Assembly: GCF_900088415.1 (NCBI RefSeq)
Contig: NZ_FLLQ01000015.1
Coordinates: forward strand, 1 to 56,055
From: Vibrio mediterranei
Lineage (GTDB): Bacteria > Pseudomonadota > Gammaproteobacteria > Enterobacterales > Vibrionaceae
DNA length: 56,055 nucleotides
Reading direction: 5' to 3'
The notes beneath the pieces were generated by a model that searched no databases, had not been told where the DNA came from, and was given only the letters and a program-made list of their open reading frames with translations. Made by a program: the position numbers and the translations under genes. Below, piece after piece: positions 17,650 to 26,057 of the stretch (positions within the stretch are counted from its first letter, which is position 1; each line of letters begins with the position of its first letter).

Positions 17650-18144
17650 CTATCCTACAAGCTTAATATCAATGGCATTGTTCAGTGGCTTAACCTTCTG
17701 CTGAAGGTCTTTAAGCTCTTCGATAATTGCGTCATTCAAACGCGCTTCTGCCTTCTGACGTGTAAGGTTATCCCGCATTCGGTCTTGCTTTTTCATCTCT
17801 TGTCGCGCATCACCGCGTGGCATATCTTTAACGATATGATATAGCTCAGAAGTCGCGGGGTAGCTCTCATCAAAATCGACACGGTCATTGCCTTGAACGT
17901 AATCCATAATGTTGTAGAGTCTAATCGCCGCTTCTGATACATCACATTGCCCTTGAATCGTCGCTAAACAAATCGTATCGACGCTTTCAAAAATGTTGGC
18001 ATTTCGCTTTTGGATGGCCAAGTCGCGATGCTGCTGTTGCAACTCCTTTTGCTTTTTAAGTTGCAGTAGCAAATAGCCCGCATAACTAGCCAAGCCGACA
18101 ATAATGATGGCACCAGCAATGGCTAACAGTGTGAAGGTATTCAT
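17650..18144 (-). CDS. DUF2489 family single-pass membrane protein
   Basis: This 164-residue protein of unknown function has an N-terminal hydrophobic segment (residues 4-27, LLAIAGAIIIVGLASYAGYLLLQL). A long, charged, probably helical cytoplasmic part follows, with the conserved core FESVDTICLATIQGQCDVSEAAIRLYNIMDYV-like region typical of DUF2489. It ends in a coiled-coil-like stretch (RQKAEARLNDAIIEELKDLQQ). It is the last gene of a minus-strand row (methyltransferase, yihI, this gene) with a 14-nt gap to yihI, so it is probably co-transcribed. Confidence 0.8.
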   Translation of the reverse strand: MNTFTLLAIAGAIIIVGLASYAGYLLLQLKKQKELQQQHRDLAIQKRNANIFESVDTICLATIQGQCDVSEAAIRLYNIMDYVQGNDRVDFDESYPATSELYHIVKDMPRGDARQEMKKQDRMRDNLTRQKAEARLNDAIIEELKDLQQKVKPLNNAIDIKLVG

Positions 18145-18158
18145 CTGCTCTACCTTTA

Positions 18159-18719
18159 TTAATCCTTGAATTGGTCGATGTCTAGCTCTTCAAATTGAGA
18201 CAACAAATCAGCATCGCTGCTTGCTTTGCCCTTTGTCTGACGAGGCTCTTCAACCATAGATGATTCAGACTCATCTTCGATCCCTGGTTCCATTAGGCCA
18301 AGACGGTTCATCAGTACTTCAATTCGGTCGAGTTTCTCGTCAACGTATTTTTGCAGACCTGCACCCAAGTTTTCACCGCTTTCAATACGATCAAGCAATA
18401 CGTTAAGCTGTGCATCATTTTCGAGCATTTCAAGTTCTTGCTCAGCAGATAAACGACGCTCTTGTTTACTTGGCTTTTTCTTATCATCAACGATAAGTGG
18501 GATTTTTTTCTTGCTACCTAAACGCGGGTCTAGCTTTGCTGCGCTGCCTGCCTGTTTGGTTTTTGAACCTTCTGAATGACGACTGCCAGACTTCTGGCCT
18601 TTGCGCTTTTTCAAACGCTTGCGTAAGCGACCTTCCACATCCGATTCAGTGCGGTTGCGTGTAACAATTACAGGCTCTGGATTCGCGCCTGGTTTTCTCG
18701 ATTTTTTCTTACGACTCAT
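18159..18719 (-). CDS. yihI: Der GTPase-activating protein YihI
   Basis: YihI stimulates the GTPase of Der and so modulates 50S ribosome assembly. The 186-residue protein has the family layout: a very basic, probably disordered N-terminus (SRKKKSRKPG, RLRKRLKKRKGQ), the conserved DPRLGSKKKIPLIV, then the acidic helical part AEQELEMLENDAQLNVLLDR and YVDEKLDRIEVLMNRLGL. It ends with an acidic tail. Its ATG overlaps the stop of the upstream methyltransferase by one base (TAATG), pointing to translational coupling. Confidence 0.93.
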   Translation of the reverse strand: MSRKKKSRKPGANPEPVIVTRNRTESDVEGRLRKRLKKRKGQKSGSRHSEGSKTKQAGSAAKLDPRLGSKKKIPLIVDDKKKPSKQERRLSAEQELEMLENDAQLNVLLDRIESGENLGAGLQKYVDEKLDRIEVLMNRLGLMEPGIEDESESSMVEEPRQTKGKASSDADLLSQFEELDIDQFKD

Positions 18720-19357
18720 TACGTAAGCTTCCTCAGTAAAATGACATCATTACCAATGAATTCTAACTCCAGCCCATCTCTTTGTGCCAAATACACAAAG
18801 GTGGCTCGACTAAAGAATACAACGTGGGTTTGGTCGTTCTTGTAGTGCCATTTGGCAAAGGCATCCACATCAACCACCATTTTAGTCATTAAGCCTAACC
18901 ATCCCGCAGGCTTAATGAGCGATAACCATTGTTGCCAAACTAAGTCTGGCTCATACAAGTGCTCAATAACTTCCGTTGCTGTGACGAAGTCATAGCTATT
19001 ATCTAATACCGAACTCTCTGGATAATAGTACAAATCATACAGCGACATGTCATAGCCTTGCTCTTCGAACATCAAAGACAAGGTTGGGCCCGGGCCACAG
19101 CCAAAATCGAGACCTTTTGAGCCTTGTGATAATCGTTCTTGTAGTGGTGAAACTAGTCGAGATAAAAAACGTCGATAGCCAGCATCACTAGGATCATTGA
19201 TATGAAGGTCATAAATCGCTTTTTCCGCGCTCGCATCAAGTCGTTGCAGCCTTGGTACAAACACCAACTGACAGGAACCACATTGCAAGTAATCTCGCTT
19301 CTTATCGCTGTGATAATGGTGTACAGAAAGTCCCGCACACAGTGGGCAAGCTTCCAC
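18719..19357 (-). CDS. Class I SAM-dependent methyltransferase with N-terminal zinc ribbon
   Basis: This is a 212-residue putative methyltransferase of unknown substrate. The N-terminus holds two CxxC pairs (CPLC at 4-7 and CGSC at 26-29), suggesting a zinc ribbon. The Rossmann part has motif I LDFGCGPGPTLSLM, followed by SYDFVTATEVIEHLYEPD (motif II/post-II region), as in the Methyltransf_23 type. It is the first gene of a three-gene row with yihI, so a role in RNA or protein modification linked to ribosomes is possible but unproven. Confidence 0.82.
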   Translation of the reverse strand: MEACPLCAGLSVHHYHSDKKRDYLQCGSCQLVFVPRLQRLDASAEKAIYDLHINDPSDAGYRRFLSRLVSPLQERLSQGSKGLDFGCGPGPTLSLMFEEQGYDMSLYDLYYYPESSVLDNSYDFVTATEVIEHLYEPDLVWQQWLSLIKPAGWLGLMTKMVVDVDAFAKWHYKNDQTHVVFFSRATFVYLAQRDGLELEFIGNDVILLRKLT

Positions 19358-19466
19358 AATTTATCTCCTGAACGATACAAGGGTGCGAAACATACCAGAA
19401 AGTGAGCACGGTGGGGAGTGGAGACGGGTATTTTTTCTACAATTTCATCAAAAACGCGTAGAATTT

Positions 19467-19497
19467 AAGGCAGAGAAGTCGTTTGCTTATCTGCCTT
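19467..19497 (-). terminator. Probable terminator of lexA
   Basis: AAGGCAGA (19467-19474) pairs with TCTGCCTT (19490-19497) right after the lexA stop. On the minus strand it is followed by AAATTCTACG, a weak U-tract, so efficiency may be modest. Confidence 0.5.
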
Positions 19498-19504
19498 AGT
19501 GCTA

Positions 19505-20125
19505 TTACATCCAATCAGTGTTGCGAATAATACCAACCGCAACCCCTTCAATAGCAAGGTGCTGAGCAGTTAGATCGACTTCAATCGGAGAAAATTCTTC
19601 GTTTTCTGCATGCAGCAATACGGTCGCGCCTTTGCGTTCAAGTCTTTTTACCGTCACATCGTCATCGACACGTGCAACCACCACTTGTCCATCACGAACA
19701 TCCTGTGTTTTATGTACCGCAAGTAGGTCACCATCCATAATACCGATGTCCTTCATACTTTCGCCATTAACACGCAGCAGAAAGTCAGCTTGTGGTTTAA
19801 ACATGCTCGGATCAACTTGGTAGTGTGCTTCAACATGCTCTTGCGCCAAAATAGGCTCACCCGCAGCAACTTGACCAATCAATGGCAGGCCGGCGTCTTC
19901 GTTCGCAGCATCTTCAAGCAGAATACGAATGCCTCGAGATGCACCAGGGATAATTTCAATGGCTTTTTTACGTGCTAGAGCTTTTAGGTGTTCTTCTGCC
20001 GCATTCGCAGAGCGGAAACCCAACTCTTTCGCGATCTCGGCACGAGTAGGTGGCATACCTACATCGTCTATTTTGCTTTTGATTAAATCAAAAACTTGCT
20101 GTTGTCGTGGCGTTAGCGGCTTCAT
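19505..20125 (-). CDS. lexA: SOS repressor LexA
   Basis: LexA represses the SOS genes and cleaves itself when RecA filaments form on single-stranded DNA. The 206-residue protein has the N-terminal winged helix (MKPLTPRQQQVFDLI; recognition region RSANAAEEHLKAL), the scissile Ala88-Gly89 in QVAAGEP, nucleophile Ser123 (NGESMKDIG) and the base Lys160 (VTVKRL). Lengths and offsets are as in E. coli (202 residues). Two SOS boxes lie 8 and 28 nt upstream of the start, giving autorepression. It is divergent from plsB. Confidence 0.98.
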   Translation of the reverse strand: MKPLTPRQQQVFDLIKSKIDDVGMPPTRAEIAKELGFRSANAAEEHLKALARKKAIEIIPGASRGIRILLEDAANEDAGLPLIGQVAAGEPILAQEHVEAHYQVDPSMFKPQADFLLRVNGESMKDIGIMDGDLLAVHKTQDVRDGQVVVARVDDDVTVKRLERKGATVLLHAENEEFSPIEVDLTAQHLAIEGVAVGIIRNTDWM

Positions 20126-20132
20126 AATTCAC

Positions 20133-20148
20133 CTGTCTGTTTATACAG
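20133..20148. promoter_or_regulatory. LexA box 1 (lexA operator)
   Basis: CTGTCTGTTTATACAG fits CTGT-N8-ACAG exactly. It is the box nearer to the lexA start codon. Confidence 0.92.
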
Positions 20149-20152
20149 TTAA

Positions 20153-20168
20153 CTGTGAGTATATCCAG
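20153..20168. promoter_or_regulatory. LexA box 2 (lexA operator)
   Basis: CTGTGAGTATATCCAG fits CTGT-N8-nCAG with one deviation. The 4-bp gap to box 1 gives the tandem operator layout known from E. coli lexA. Confidence 0.88.
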
Positions 20169-20409
20169 TAATGGTTTAATTGCAAAGACAATTGGTTGTT
20201 TTTTTAGCGGCTTAACACCATATCTAACTCAGACAGAGCAAAAAACATCGAATTAGGATGTAACGAGTTTTTTCATTAAAAGGTAAGACCAGTTTCTGGT
20301 ATGCTTGCACCGCTCTAAATATAGTGCCTAGGATTAACACACTACAATTCATAGTATGTGCGCTTCTCAGGCATTGTTTCTTTCGAACAAATTGAGGCTG
20401 TGAACCTTT

Positions 20410-22869
20410 ATGTCTTCAGGACAATCACTGTTCCGTTCCTTTCTTAAACTGCCAATGTCGGTATTGGTTAAAGGGACGGCGATTCCATCTAACCCTATCG
20501 AAGACCACAATATCGATGCAACGAAACCTGTGGTGTACGCCCTTCCGTTTAGCTCCAATGTCGATCTGCTCGCATTACAAGAGCAAGCCTTGGCCGTTGG
20601 GTTACCGGATCCATTAGAGCCTATCGTGCTCAATGGAGAAGAGCGTAGTCGCTTTGTCTTCATCGCCTCAAGACCAACTCTCATTAGTAGCGACCAGAAC
20701 GTTCCGAACGAATCCATCGCACTGTTTTCTGACTTACTTAAAGAGCACGAGAAAGACCGTGAACTTGATGTTCAGGTTATTCCGACCACCGTTCTTTGGG
20801 GCCGTAAACCTGGTAAAGAAGAAACACCAAAGCCTTACCTGCAACCGATGAACGGTCTGCAAAAAGCCTTCGCGGTTATTGCTTCAGGTCGGGACTGCAT
20901 GGTGCGCTTTAGCCCAGTAGTGTCGCTACGCTATATGGCAGACTCACATGGCACGGATGAATCTATCGCTCACAAACTGGCGCGTGTTGCGCGTATCCAC
21001 TTCTCAAGACAGAAGTTCGCTGCCTCTGGCCCTAACCTGCCAAACCGCCAAGTACTATTCCATCGTTTACTCAACTCCCAAGTGATTGAGCAAGCGATCA
21101 CAGACTACGCGCAAGCTAGCGATATTAGTGAAGAAAAAGCACGCAAAGAAGCTCATCAAATCATGGATGAAATTGCTGCTGACTTCTCATATAAGCTGAT
21201 AAAAAGTGGCGACCATATCCTTCATTGGCTGTGGAACAAACTCTATCAAGGCATCAACGTCAATAACGCTTCTACCGTGCGCCGTTTAGCGCAAGACGGT
21301 CATGAAATTGTTTATGTACCTTGTCACCGTAGTCATATGGACTATCTATTGTTGTCCTATGTTCTTTACCGTGAAGGCATGGTACCACCGCACATTGCTG
21401 CGGGTATTAACCTCAACTTCTTCCCAGCAGGGCCTATTTTCCGTCGTGGTGGCGCGTTCTTTATTCGCCGCAGTTTCAAGGGAAATAAGCTTTATTCGAC
21501 GATTTTCCGTGAATACTTGGCAGAGTTATTTGCCAAAGGCTATTCCGTTGAATACTTCAGCGAAGGCGGTCGTTCACGTACTGGCCGTTTACTGCAAGCA
21601 AAAACCGGCATGCTGGCAATGACGATTCAAGCGATGTTGCGCGGCCTTAACCGCCCTGTCACTCTGGTTCCCGTGTACATTGGTTATGAACATGTGATGG
21701 AAGTGAGCACCTACGCCAAAGAGCTGCGTGGTAAGCGCAAAGAAAAAGAGAATGCAGGCCAAGTAATCAAGACCATTCGTAAACTGCGCAACTTTGGTCA
21801 AGGCTATGTGAACTTTGGTGAGCCAATTCCACTCAATCAATATCTCAATGAAGCCGCGCCAAACTGGACGCAAGACATTGATCCAATGGGCACCAGCAAA
21901 CCACAGTGGTTAGTACCTGCAGTCAACGATCTTGCGACCAAGATGATGACTAACATTAACGATGCTGCGGCAACTAATGCTCTAACGCTATGTGCCACAG
22001 CCTTGCTTGCCTCACGTCAACGGGCGTTATCTCGTGACAGCTTGGTGTCACAGATTGATTGTTATCTGTCACTGCTTAAGCACGTTCCATATTCACAAAC
22101 TAGCACGCTGCCTAACGATTCAGCAGAAGAATTGGTAGCTCACGCCGAGTCATTGGACAAGTTTGTCATTGAATCTGATACCTTAGGCGACATTATTTCC
22201 CTAGATCGTCACCAGTCGATTCTGATGACCTACTATCGCAACAACATCATCCACTTGTTTGCATTGCCATCTTTGATCGCACAAATGTTGATCCGCCAAC
22301 ATAAATTGTCACTTGAAGCTATCAAGTACAATGTGGAGAAGCTTTATCCTTTCCTCAAGAAAGAGCTGTTCTTGAATCTAGACCAGGCAGAGTTGGAACA
22401 GGCCGTCGACGGCATCGTTGCAGAACTTGAACGTCAGCAACTAGTCGTGGTGGAAAAAGGGTTTGTCTCAATGAACCAATCCAACACTCAAACCTTGATG
22501 TTACTAGGTAGAACGATTTCCGAGACGCTTCAACGTTATGCGATTTCACTCAATCTACTAGCTAGCTACCCTGAACTAGGCAAGAGTGATTTGGAACAGA
22601 AGAGCCAAGAAATTGCCCAGCGTCTTGGTCGTCTTCATGGCATTAATGCTCCGGAGTTCTTTGATAAAGGCGCCTTTGCAGCTCTGTTCAGCACCCTGAA
22701 AGAACAAGGCTACCTTGATGTAGAAGGTAATTGTGATAGCGCCGCTACCGAAACGTTAGCTAGCCTACTATACAGCTTGCTCTACCCTGAGGTGAGATTA
22801 ACTATTCAAGAGAGTGTCCATCAAAGCGATGTCGAAACTGCTATAGAAGACGCATCTGCTTCTGAGTAA
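20410..22869 (+). CDS. plsB: Glycerol-3-phosphate 1-O-acyltransferase
   Basis: PlsB acylates the sn-1 position of glycerol-3-phosphate with acyl-CoA or acyl-ACP, the first step of phospholipid synthesis, at the inner membrane. The 819-residue protein is close to E. coli (807). It has the catalytic block HRSHMD (306-311, the same numbering as in E. coli), then FFIRRSF, YFSEGGRSRTGRLL (block III) and VTLVPVYIGYEHV (block IV). The ATG at 20410 is followed by MSSGQSLFRSFLKLP. It is divergent from lexA, a conserved pairing, and ends at a strong terminator shared with ubiA. Confidence 0.97.
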   Translation: MSSGQSLFRSFLKLPMSVLVKGTAIPSNPIEDHNIDATKPVVYALPFSSNVDLLALQEQALAVGLPDPLEPIVLNGEERSRFVFIASRPTLISSDQNVPNESIALFSDLLKEHEKDRELDVQVIPTTVLWGRKPGKEETPKPYLQPMNGLQKAFAVIASGRDCMVRFSPVVSLRYMADSHGTDESIAHKLARVARIHFSRQKFAASGPNLPNRQVLFHRLLNSQVIEQAITDYAQASDISEEKARKEAHQIMDEIAADFSYKLIKSGDHILHWLWNKLYQGINVNNASTVRRLAQDGHEIVYVPCHRSHMDYLLLSYVLYREGMVPPHIAAGINLNFFPAGPIFRRGGAFFIRRSFKGNKLYSTIFREYLAELFAKGYSVEYFSEGGRSRTGRLLQAKTGMLAMTIQAMLRGLNRPVTLVPVYIGYEHVMEVSTYAKELRGKRKEKENAGQVIKTIRKLRNFGQGYVNFGEPIPLNQYLNEAAPNWTQDIDPMGTSKPQWLVPAVNDLATKMMTNINDAAATNALTLCATALLASRQRALSRDSLVSQIDCYLSLLKHVPYSQTSTLPNDSAEELVAHAESLDKFVIESDTLGDIISLDRHQSILMTYYRNNIIHLFALPSLIAQMLIRQHKLSLEAIKYNVEKLYPFLKKELFLNLDQAELEQAVDGIVAELERQQLVVVEKGFVSMNQSNTQTLMLLGRTISETLQRYAISLNLLASYPELGKSDLEQKSQEIAQRLGRLHGINAPEFFDKGAFAALFSTLKEQGYLDVEGNCDSAATETLASLLYSLLYPEVRLTIQESVHQSDVETAIEDASASE

Positions 22870-22880
22870 ATCCCTTAAAT

Positions 22881-22911
22881 AACAAAGGCGCTATTCAATA
22901 GCGCCTTTGTT
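22881..22911. terminator. Bidirectional terminator between plsB and ubiA
   Basis: AACAAAGGCGCTATT and AATAGCGCCTTTGTT are exact complements around one central base, giving a long stem with short T-tracts for both convergent genes. Confidence 0.88.
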
Positions 22912-22926
22912 CTATTCTCTATCTTG

Positions 22927-23784
22927 CTACGGCCAGAGTGCCACCAGCAACCCGATCGTCACTACCATACCCACATAGTTATTATTGAGGAAAGCTTGGA
23001 AGCACGGCATTCGCTCACGTTGTCTAATGAGCCATTGTTGATAAACAAACAATGCTCCAACCACCAGCAAACTCCAATAAAAACTCGCACCGAGTTCATA
23101 CCATCCACCCAATGTGTACAGCATGAGTAATGTAGCAAACTGCAATAAACCAATGATGAGTTTGTCTCGGCGACCAAACAAGATTGCCGTCGATTTGATC
23201 CCTACTTTTAAGTCATCGTCACGATCAACCATGGCGTATTGAGTATCATAGCCAATGGTCCAAAGGGCATTAATCACAAAGACAAACCAAACCATAGGTG
23301 GCAGCTCATTTGCTTGTGCAGCCCACGCCATCGGAATCGACCAACTGAACGCCAATCCTAAAAACAATTGCGGTAGATGGGTATAGCGCTTCATAAATGG
23401 ATAAATAAACGCTAAAAATAGACCAACAAACGACAGCTGTATCGTCAGAGTATTCATCGTCAATACAAGGATAAACGACGCAATAGCGAGGAAAAGGAAC
23501 AGCACTATGGCTTCTCTTGATGACACCAAACCTGCTGGAAGCGGTCTAAGTTTGGTGCGTTCTACATGGCCATCCACCTTACGATCTGCAAAGTCATTAA
23601 TCACACAACCTGCACTGCGCATCATGATCACTCCCAATGAGAAGACCACTAATACATGCAAATCTGGTATCCCTTCGGCCGCAAGAATCAGCGCCCAAAG
23701 TGTTGGCCAGAGCAGCAGTAACGAGCCGATGGGTTTGTCCATTCGCATTAACTGCCAATAGGCTTTTGCCTTTGCCGAGGTCAT
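22927..23784 (-). CDS. ubiA: 4-hydroxybenzoate octaprenyltransferase
   Basis: UbiA attaches the octaprenyl chain to 4-hydroxybenzoate in ubiquinone synthesis. It is a polytopic inner-membrane enzyme. The 285-residue protein has the first aspartate-rich motif NDFADRKVDGHVERTKLRPLPAG and the second one DTQYAMVDRDDDLKVGIKS, with seven to nine hydrophobic segments. Both motifs bind the Mg-prenyl diphosphate. The start overlaps the end of ubiC by one base, so ubiC-ubiA form an operon as in E. coli. Confidence 0.97.
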   Translation of the reverse strand: MTSAKAKAYWQLMRMDKPIGSLLLLWPTLWALILAAEGIPDLHVLVVFSLGVIMMRSAGCVINDFADRKVDGHVERTKLRPLPAGLVSSREAIVLFLFLAIASFILVLTMNTLTIQLSFVGLFLAFIYPFMKRYTHLPQLFLGLAFSWSIPMAWAAQANELPPMVWFVFVINALWTIGYDTQYAMVDRDDDLKVGIKSTAILFGRRDKLIIGLLQFATLLMLYTLGGWYELGASFYWSLLVVGALFVYQQWLIRQRERMPCFQAFLNNNYVGMVVTIGLLVALWP

Positions 23785-24362
23785 TATTCACTCTCCATGT
23801 TATAGACCGGCGAGTCGGGAAGAAAAAGCTCCGCGACCAATATTGGATGTCCTGAGACCCACAAACGAGAACGACGAGCAAACAAGTCCCCTTGCGGAGT
23901 CGAGATCATGGCAACTTGCAGCGCATCACGCTTAGTATCTGAGCTTGAAAAAACGGTGACCCCAATAGGTACAGTTCCTTGTTGTGAAATGTCGTATTGG
24001 CTTCTATCCATAGCATCGAGCGACATCAACGTGCGACCGATGACCCAAGGTACATCATCGCCTGATAGCACCACCTCTCGTAGCCAGCAGGCTTCATGAT
24101 CAAGTAACTCTACTTCTTCATGAGACATGCATTGTGGAGTACTGGCTTCGTTGCGCACCACTTCTACTGCGAAGTGATCACAATGAGCACTTAATTTATG
24201 TGACAAAGAGCCCTGCTCTGTTAACCATTGCAAGACATTATCATTGGTAAATCGAAACTGTTCTGGAGATTGCCATTGAGCGTGGCTTAATACTTTCAGA
24301 TAATCGAAAACTGAATCATTCATTTTGCTATTCAATAACACGCGCTTAAGGCGTACAATCAT
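23784..24362 (-). CDS. ubiC: Chorismate lyase
   Basis: UbiC splits chorismate into 4-hydroxybenzoate and pyruvate, providing the UbiA substrate. The frame gives 192 residues with family features: SLSHKLSAHCDHFAVEVVRNE, the WLREVVLSGDDVPWVIGRTLMS block (Arg of the active site) and a C-terminal ARRSRLWVSGHPILVAELFLP. E. coli UbiC has 165 residues, and an inner ATG at 24323 (MNDSVFDYLK) would give 179, nearer to the usual N-terminus. The outer ATG, however, has the better SD-like AGAAGA. The start is therefore unsettled between these two. Confidence 0.93.
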   Translation of the reverse strand: MIVRLKRVLLNSKMNDSVFDYLKVLSHAQWQSPEQFRFTNDNVLQWLTEQGSLSHKLSAHCDHFAVEVVRNEASTPQCMSHEEVELLDHEACWLREVVLSGDDVPWVIGRTLMSLDAMDRSQYDISQQGTVPIGVTVFSSSDTKRDALQVAMISTPQGDLFARRSRLWVSGHPILVAELFLPDSPVYNMESE

Positions 24363-24482
24363 TATTCTTCTGAATGGCGTATTGTACCACTCGAAGAGGC
24401 CATAAACTCTAGTTGTATCGTGCTATTGTAACAAAATTAGGCTTATGGAATATCGGCTAAATGGAGTTAGAAAGAGAGAAAT

Positions 24483-24890
24483 ATGCGTAAACGTTACCTA
24501 AGCCAGTTTTTCCTTATCATGGGCTTGACTGTCACATTCCCTGCTCTTTCGGCAGATCCTACTGCTCCTAGCCTCGCTTATTTCACTTTAGAACCAGAGT
24601 TGACGACGAACTTTTATACTGAAGGCAAGCGACTCGGTTATGTTCAAGTACGAATCGACGTTATGGTCGCAGATGCCAGCGACCTTGTTATTATTGAACA
24701 CCATCAACCACTTATTCGTGATGCGGTTGTAGAGCTGCTCGGTCGTCAAAATGCGGATGTCATCAAATCTCTGGCTGGTCGAGAAGAAATTCGTCACGCC
24801 TTAGTTGAGAATCTCAATAACCTACTGTTAGCAGAAACCGGTAAGGCCGTCATCGCCGACCTTTTATTTACCAAATACTTATACCAATAG
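24483..24890 (+). CDS. FliL-like exported protein
   Basis: This 135-residue protein resembles the FliL family of flagellar stator-associated proteins. The N-terminus (MRKRYLSQFFLIMGLTVTFPALSA) is a signal peptide or anchor. The rest has the FliL pattern YFTLEPELTTNF, GYVQVRIDVMV, HQPLIRDAVVELL and NLLLAETGKAVIADLLFTKYLYQ. FliL proper is normally encoded in the flagellar fliM operon. This copy is alone between ubiC and glpG, so it is a paralogue of unknown role. GAAAGAGAGAAAT before the ATG gives a good ribosome binding site. Confidence 0.85.
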   Translation: MRKRYLSQFFLIMGLTVTFPALSADPTAPSLAYFTLEPELTTNFYTEGKRLGYVQVRIDVMVADASDLVIIEHHQPLIRDAVVELLGRQNADVIKSLAGREEIRHALVENLNNLLLAETGKAVIADLLFTKYLYQ

Positions 24891-24900
24891 GAAGCGCAAC

Positions 24901-25734
24901 CTAACGCGCTTTCAAACGCTGGCTGTCCACCAATCCTAATACGATACCGCTTACTAGACCAGTTAAGTGCGCCATATTGGCAATCGCCAAGAAAGGTTGG
25001 AAGAAACCGAGAATAAGCCAAACTAACATAAAGCCTACGATCGGCTTTTGAATGATGAGACCAAGCTCAGGTCGTTTCCAAGTGAGCATCCAAAGATATC
25101 CCACCAACGCATAAACTACGCCTGACAGGCCACCAAAGTTTGCTCCCTCAACCCAGTATTGTCCGGTTCCAGACACCGCAGCCGATATCAAAAATATCTC
25201 AATAAGCTTCACAGAGCCAAGACGTTTCTCAATATCGCCTCCGAGCTGCCACCACCACAATAAGTTAAAGATGATATGTAATGCCGAGAAATGCAGCAGT
25301 GCGTGAGTAAACCAACGCCAGATTTGCCATTGCTGTCCGTCAAGAGCAGGGAAATGCAAAGATGCAAAGATCGCTTCCCCCCAACCAAGCTGCTGCAAGA
25401 TAAAAATCACTGAACAGATGAGCATGATACTCAAAGTCGCCACGCCGGCTTTTGCCTTAAGCAGCGACATAAAGCTGGGTGTCTGATAATGGAATTTATT
25501 CTGACGCGTTTCTGCCATGTCCCAAGAAGAGGCTTGGTACTTCGGATGATTAGGTTCGGTCAAGAATTGCTTGAGTTCAGCCTCCGCCTCGACTTGGTCT
25601 TCACTATGTATCAGCCACAAGGCAAATTGACCACTTCCTTCAGGCATCATTTGGACATCAATCTTTCTCGATGCCATGTAATCGATAAATGCCTGACCCA
25701 TTCGCGGGTTTTGAATCGTGATCAATCTAATCAT
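24901..25734 (-). CDS. glpG: Rhomboid intramembrane serine protease GlpG
   Basis: GlpG cuts membrane proteins inside the bilayer of the inner membrane. The 277-residue protein has the cytoplasmic N-terminal domain (residues 1-80), six transmembrane segments, the catalytic Ser204 in GGLSGVVYAL and His256 in AHLTGLVSG, plus the L1 loop ending in HALLHFSALHIIFN. E. coli GlpG has 276 residues with Ser201 and His254. The ATG at 25734 (MIRLITIQ) is preferred to the frame opening at 25770. It follows glpE by two bases, the E. coli order, but glpR is not adjacent here. Confidence 0.95.
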   Translation of the reverse strand: MIRLITIQNPRMGQAFIDYMASRKIDVQMMPEGSGQFALWLIHSEDQVEAEAELKQFLTEPNHPKYQASSWDMAETRQNKFHYQTPSFMSLLKAKAGVATLSIMLICSVIFILQQLGWGEAIFASLHFPALDGQQWQIWRWFTHALLHFSALHIIFNLLWWWQLGGDIEKRLGSVKLIEIFLISAAVSGTGQYWVEGANFGGLSGVVYALVGYLWMLTWKRPELGLIIQKPIVGFMLVWLILGFFQPFLAIANMAHLTGLVSGIVLGLVDSQRLKAR

Positions 25735-25736
25735 AG

Positions 25737-26057
25737 TTATTTCTCTATTGGTAATTCGGCGCGCTGCCAAGCCTCAAAGCCACCATCAACACTATATACC
25801 TGCTCAAAACCTTGGTTTAGCAAATATTGCGCCGCACCTTGGCTACTGATGCCGTGATAGCACATAACCAACACTGGCGACTCAAACTCCACTTGCTGCA
25901 TGAAATCAACAATGCTGTCGTTGGTAAGATGAAATGCACCCGAGGCATGTGCCACGGTAAATGCCTGAATATCACGAATGTCCACCAATCGTGCTTCTGA
26001 GTCACTGCTCAGTAGTTGATGTGCGTTGACCACATCGATGTGTTGAAACTGCTCCAT
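25737..26057 (-). CDS. glpE: Thiosulfate sulfurtransferase (single-domain rhodanese) GlpE
   Basis: GlpE transfers sulfur from thiosulfate to cyanide or thiols through a persulfide on Cys66 (CYHGISSQGAA). The 106-residue protein fits E. coli GlpE (108) throughout: ARLVDIRDIQAF, GAFHLTND, YSVDGGFEAWQR. The ATG at 26057 (MEQFQHIDV) matches the family start; an in-frame upstream GTG would add 11 residues. The upstream region is rich in DnaA-box-like and GATC sites, described separately. It is co-transcribed with glpG. Confidence 0.93.
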   Translation of the reverse strand: MEQFQHIDVVNAHQLLSSDSEARLVDIRDIQAFTVAHASGAFHLTNDSIVDFMQQVEFESPVLVMCYHGISSQGAAQYLLNQGFEQVYSVDGGFEAWQRAELPIEK

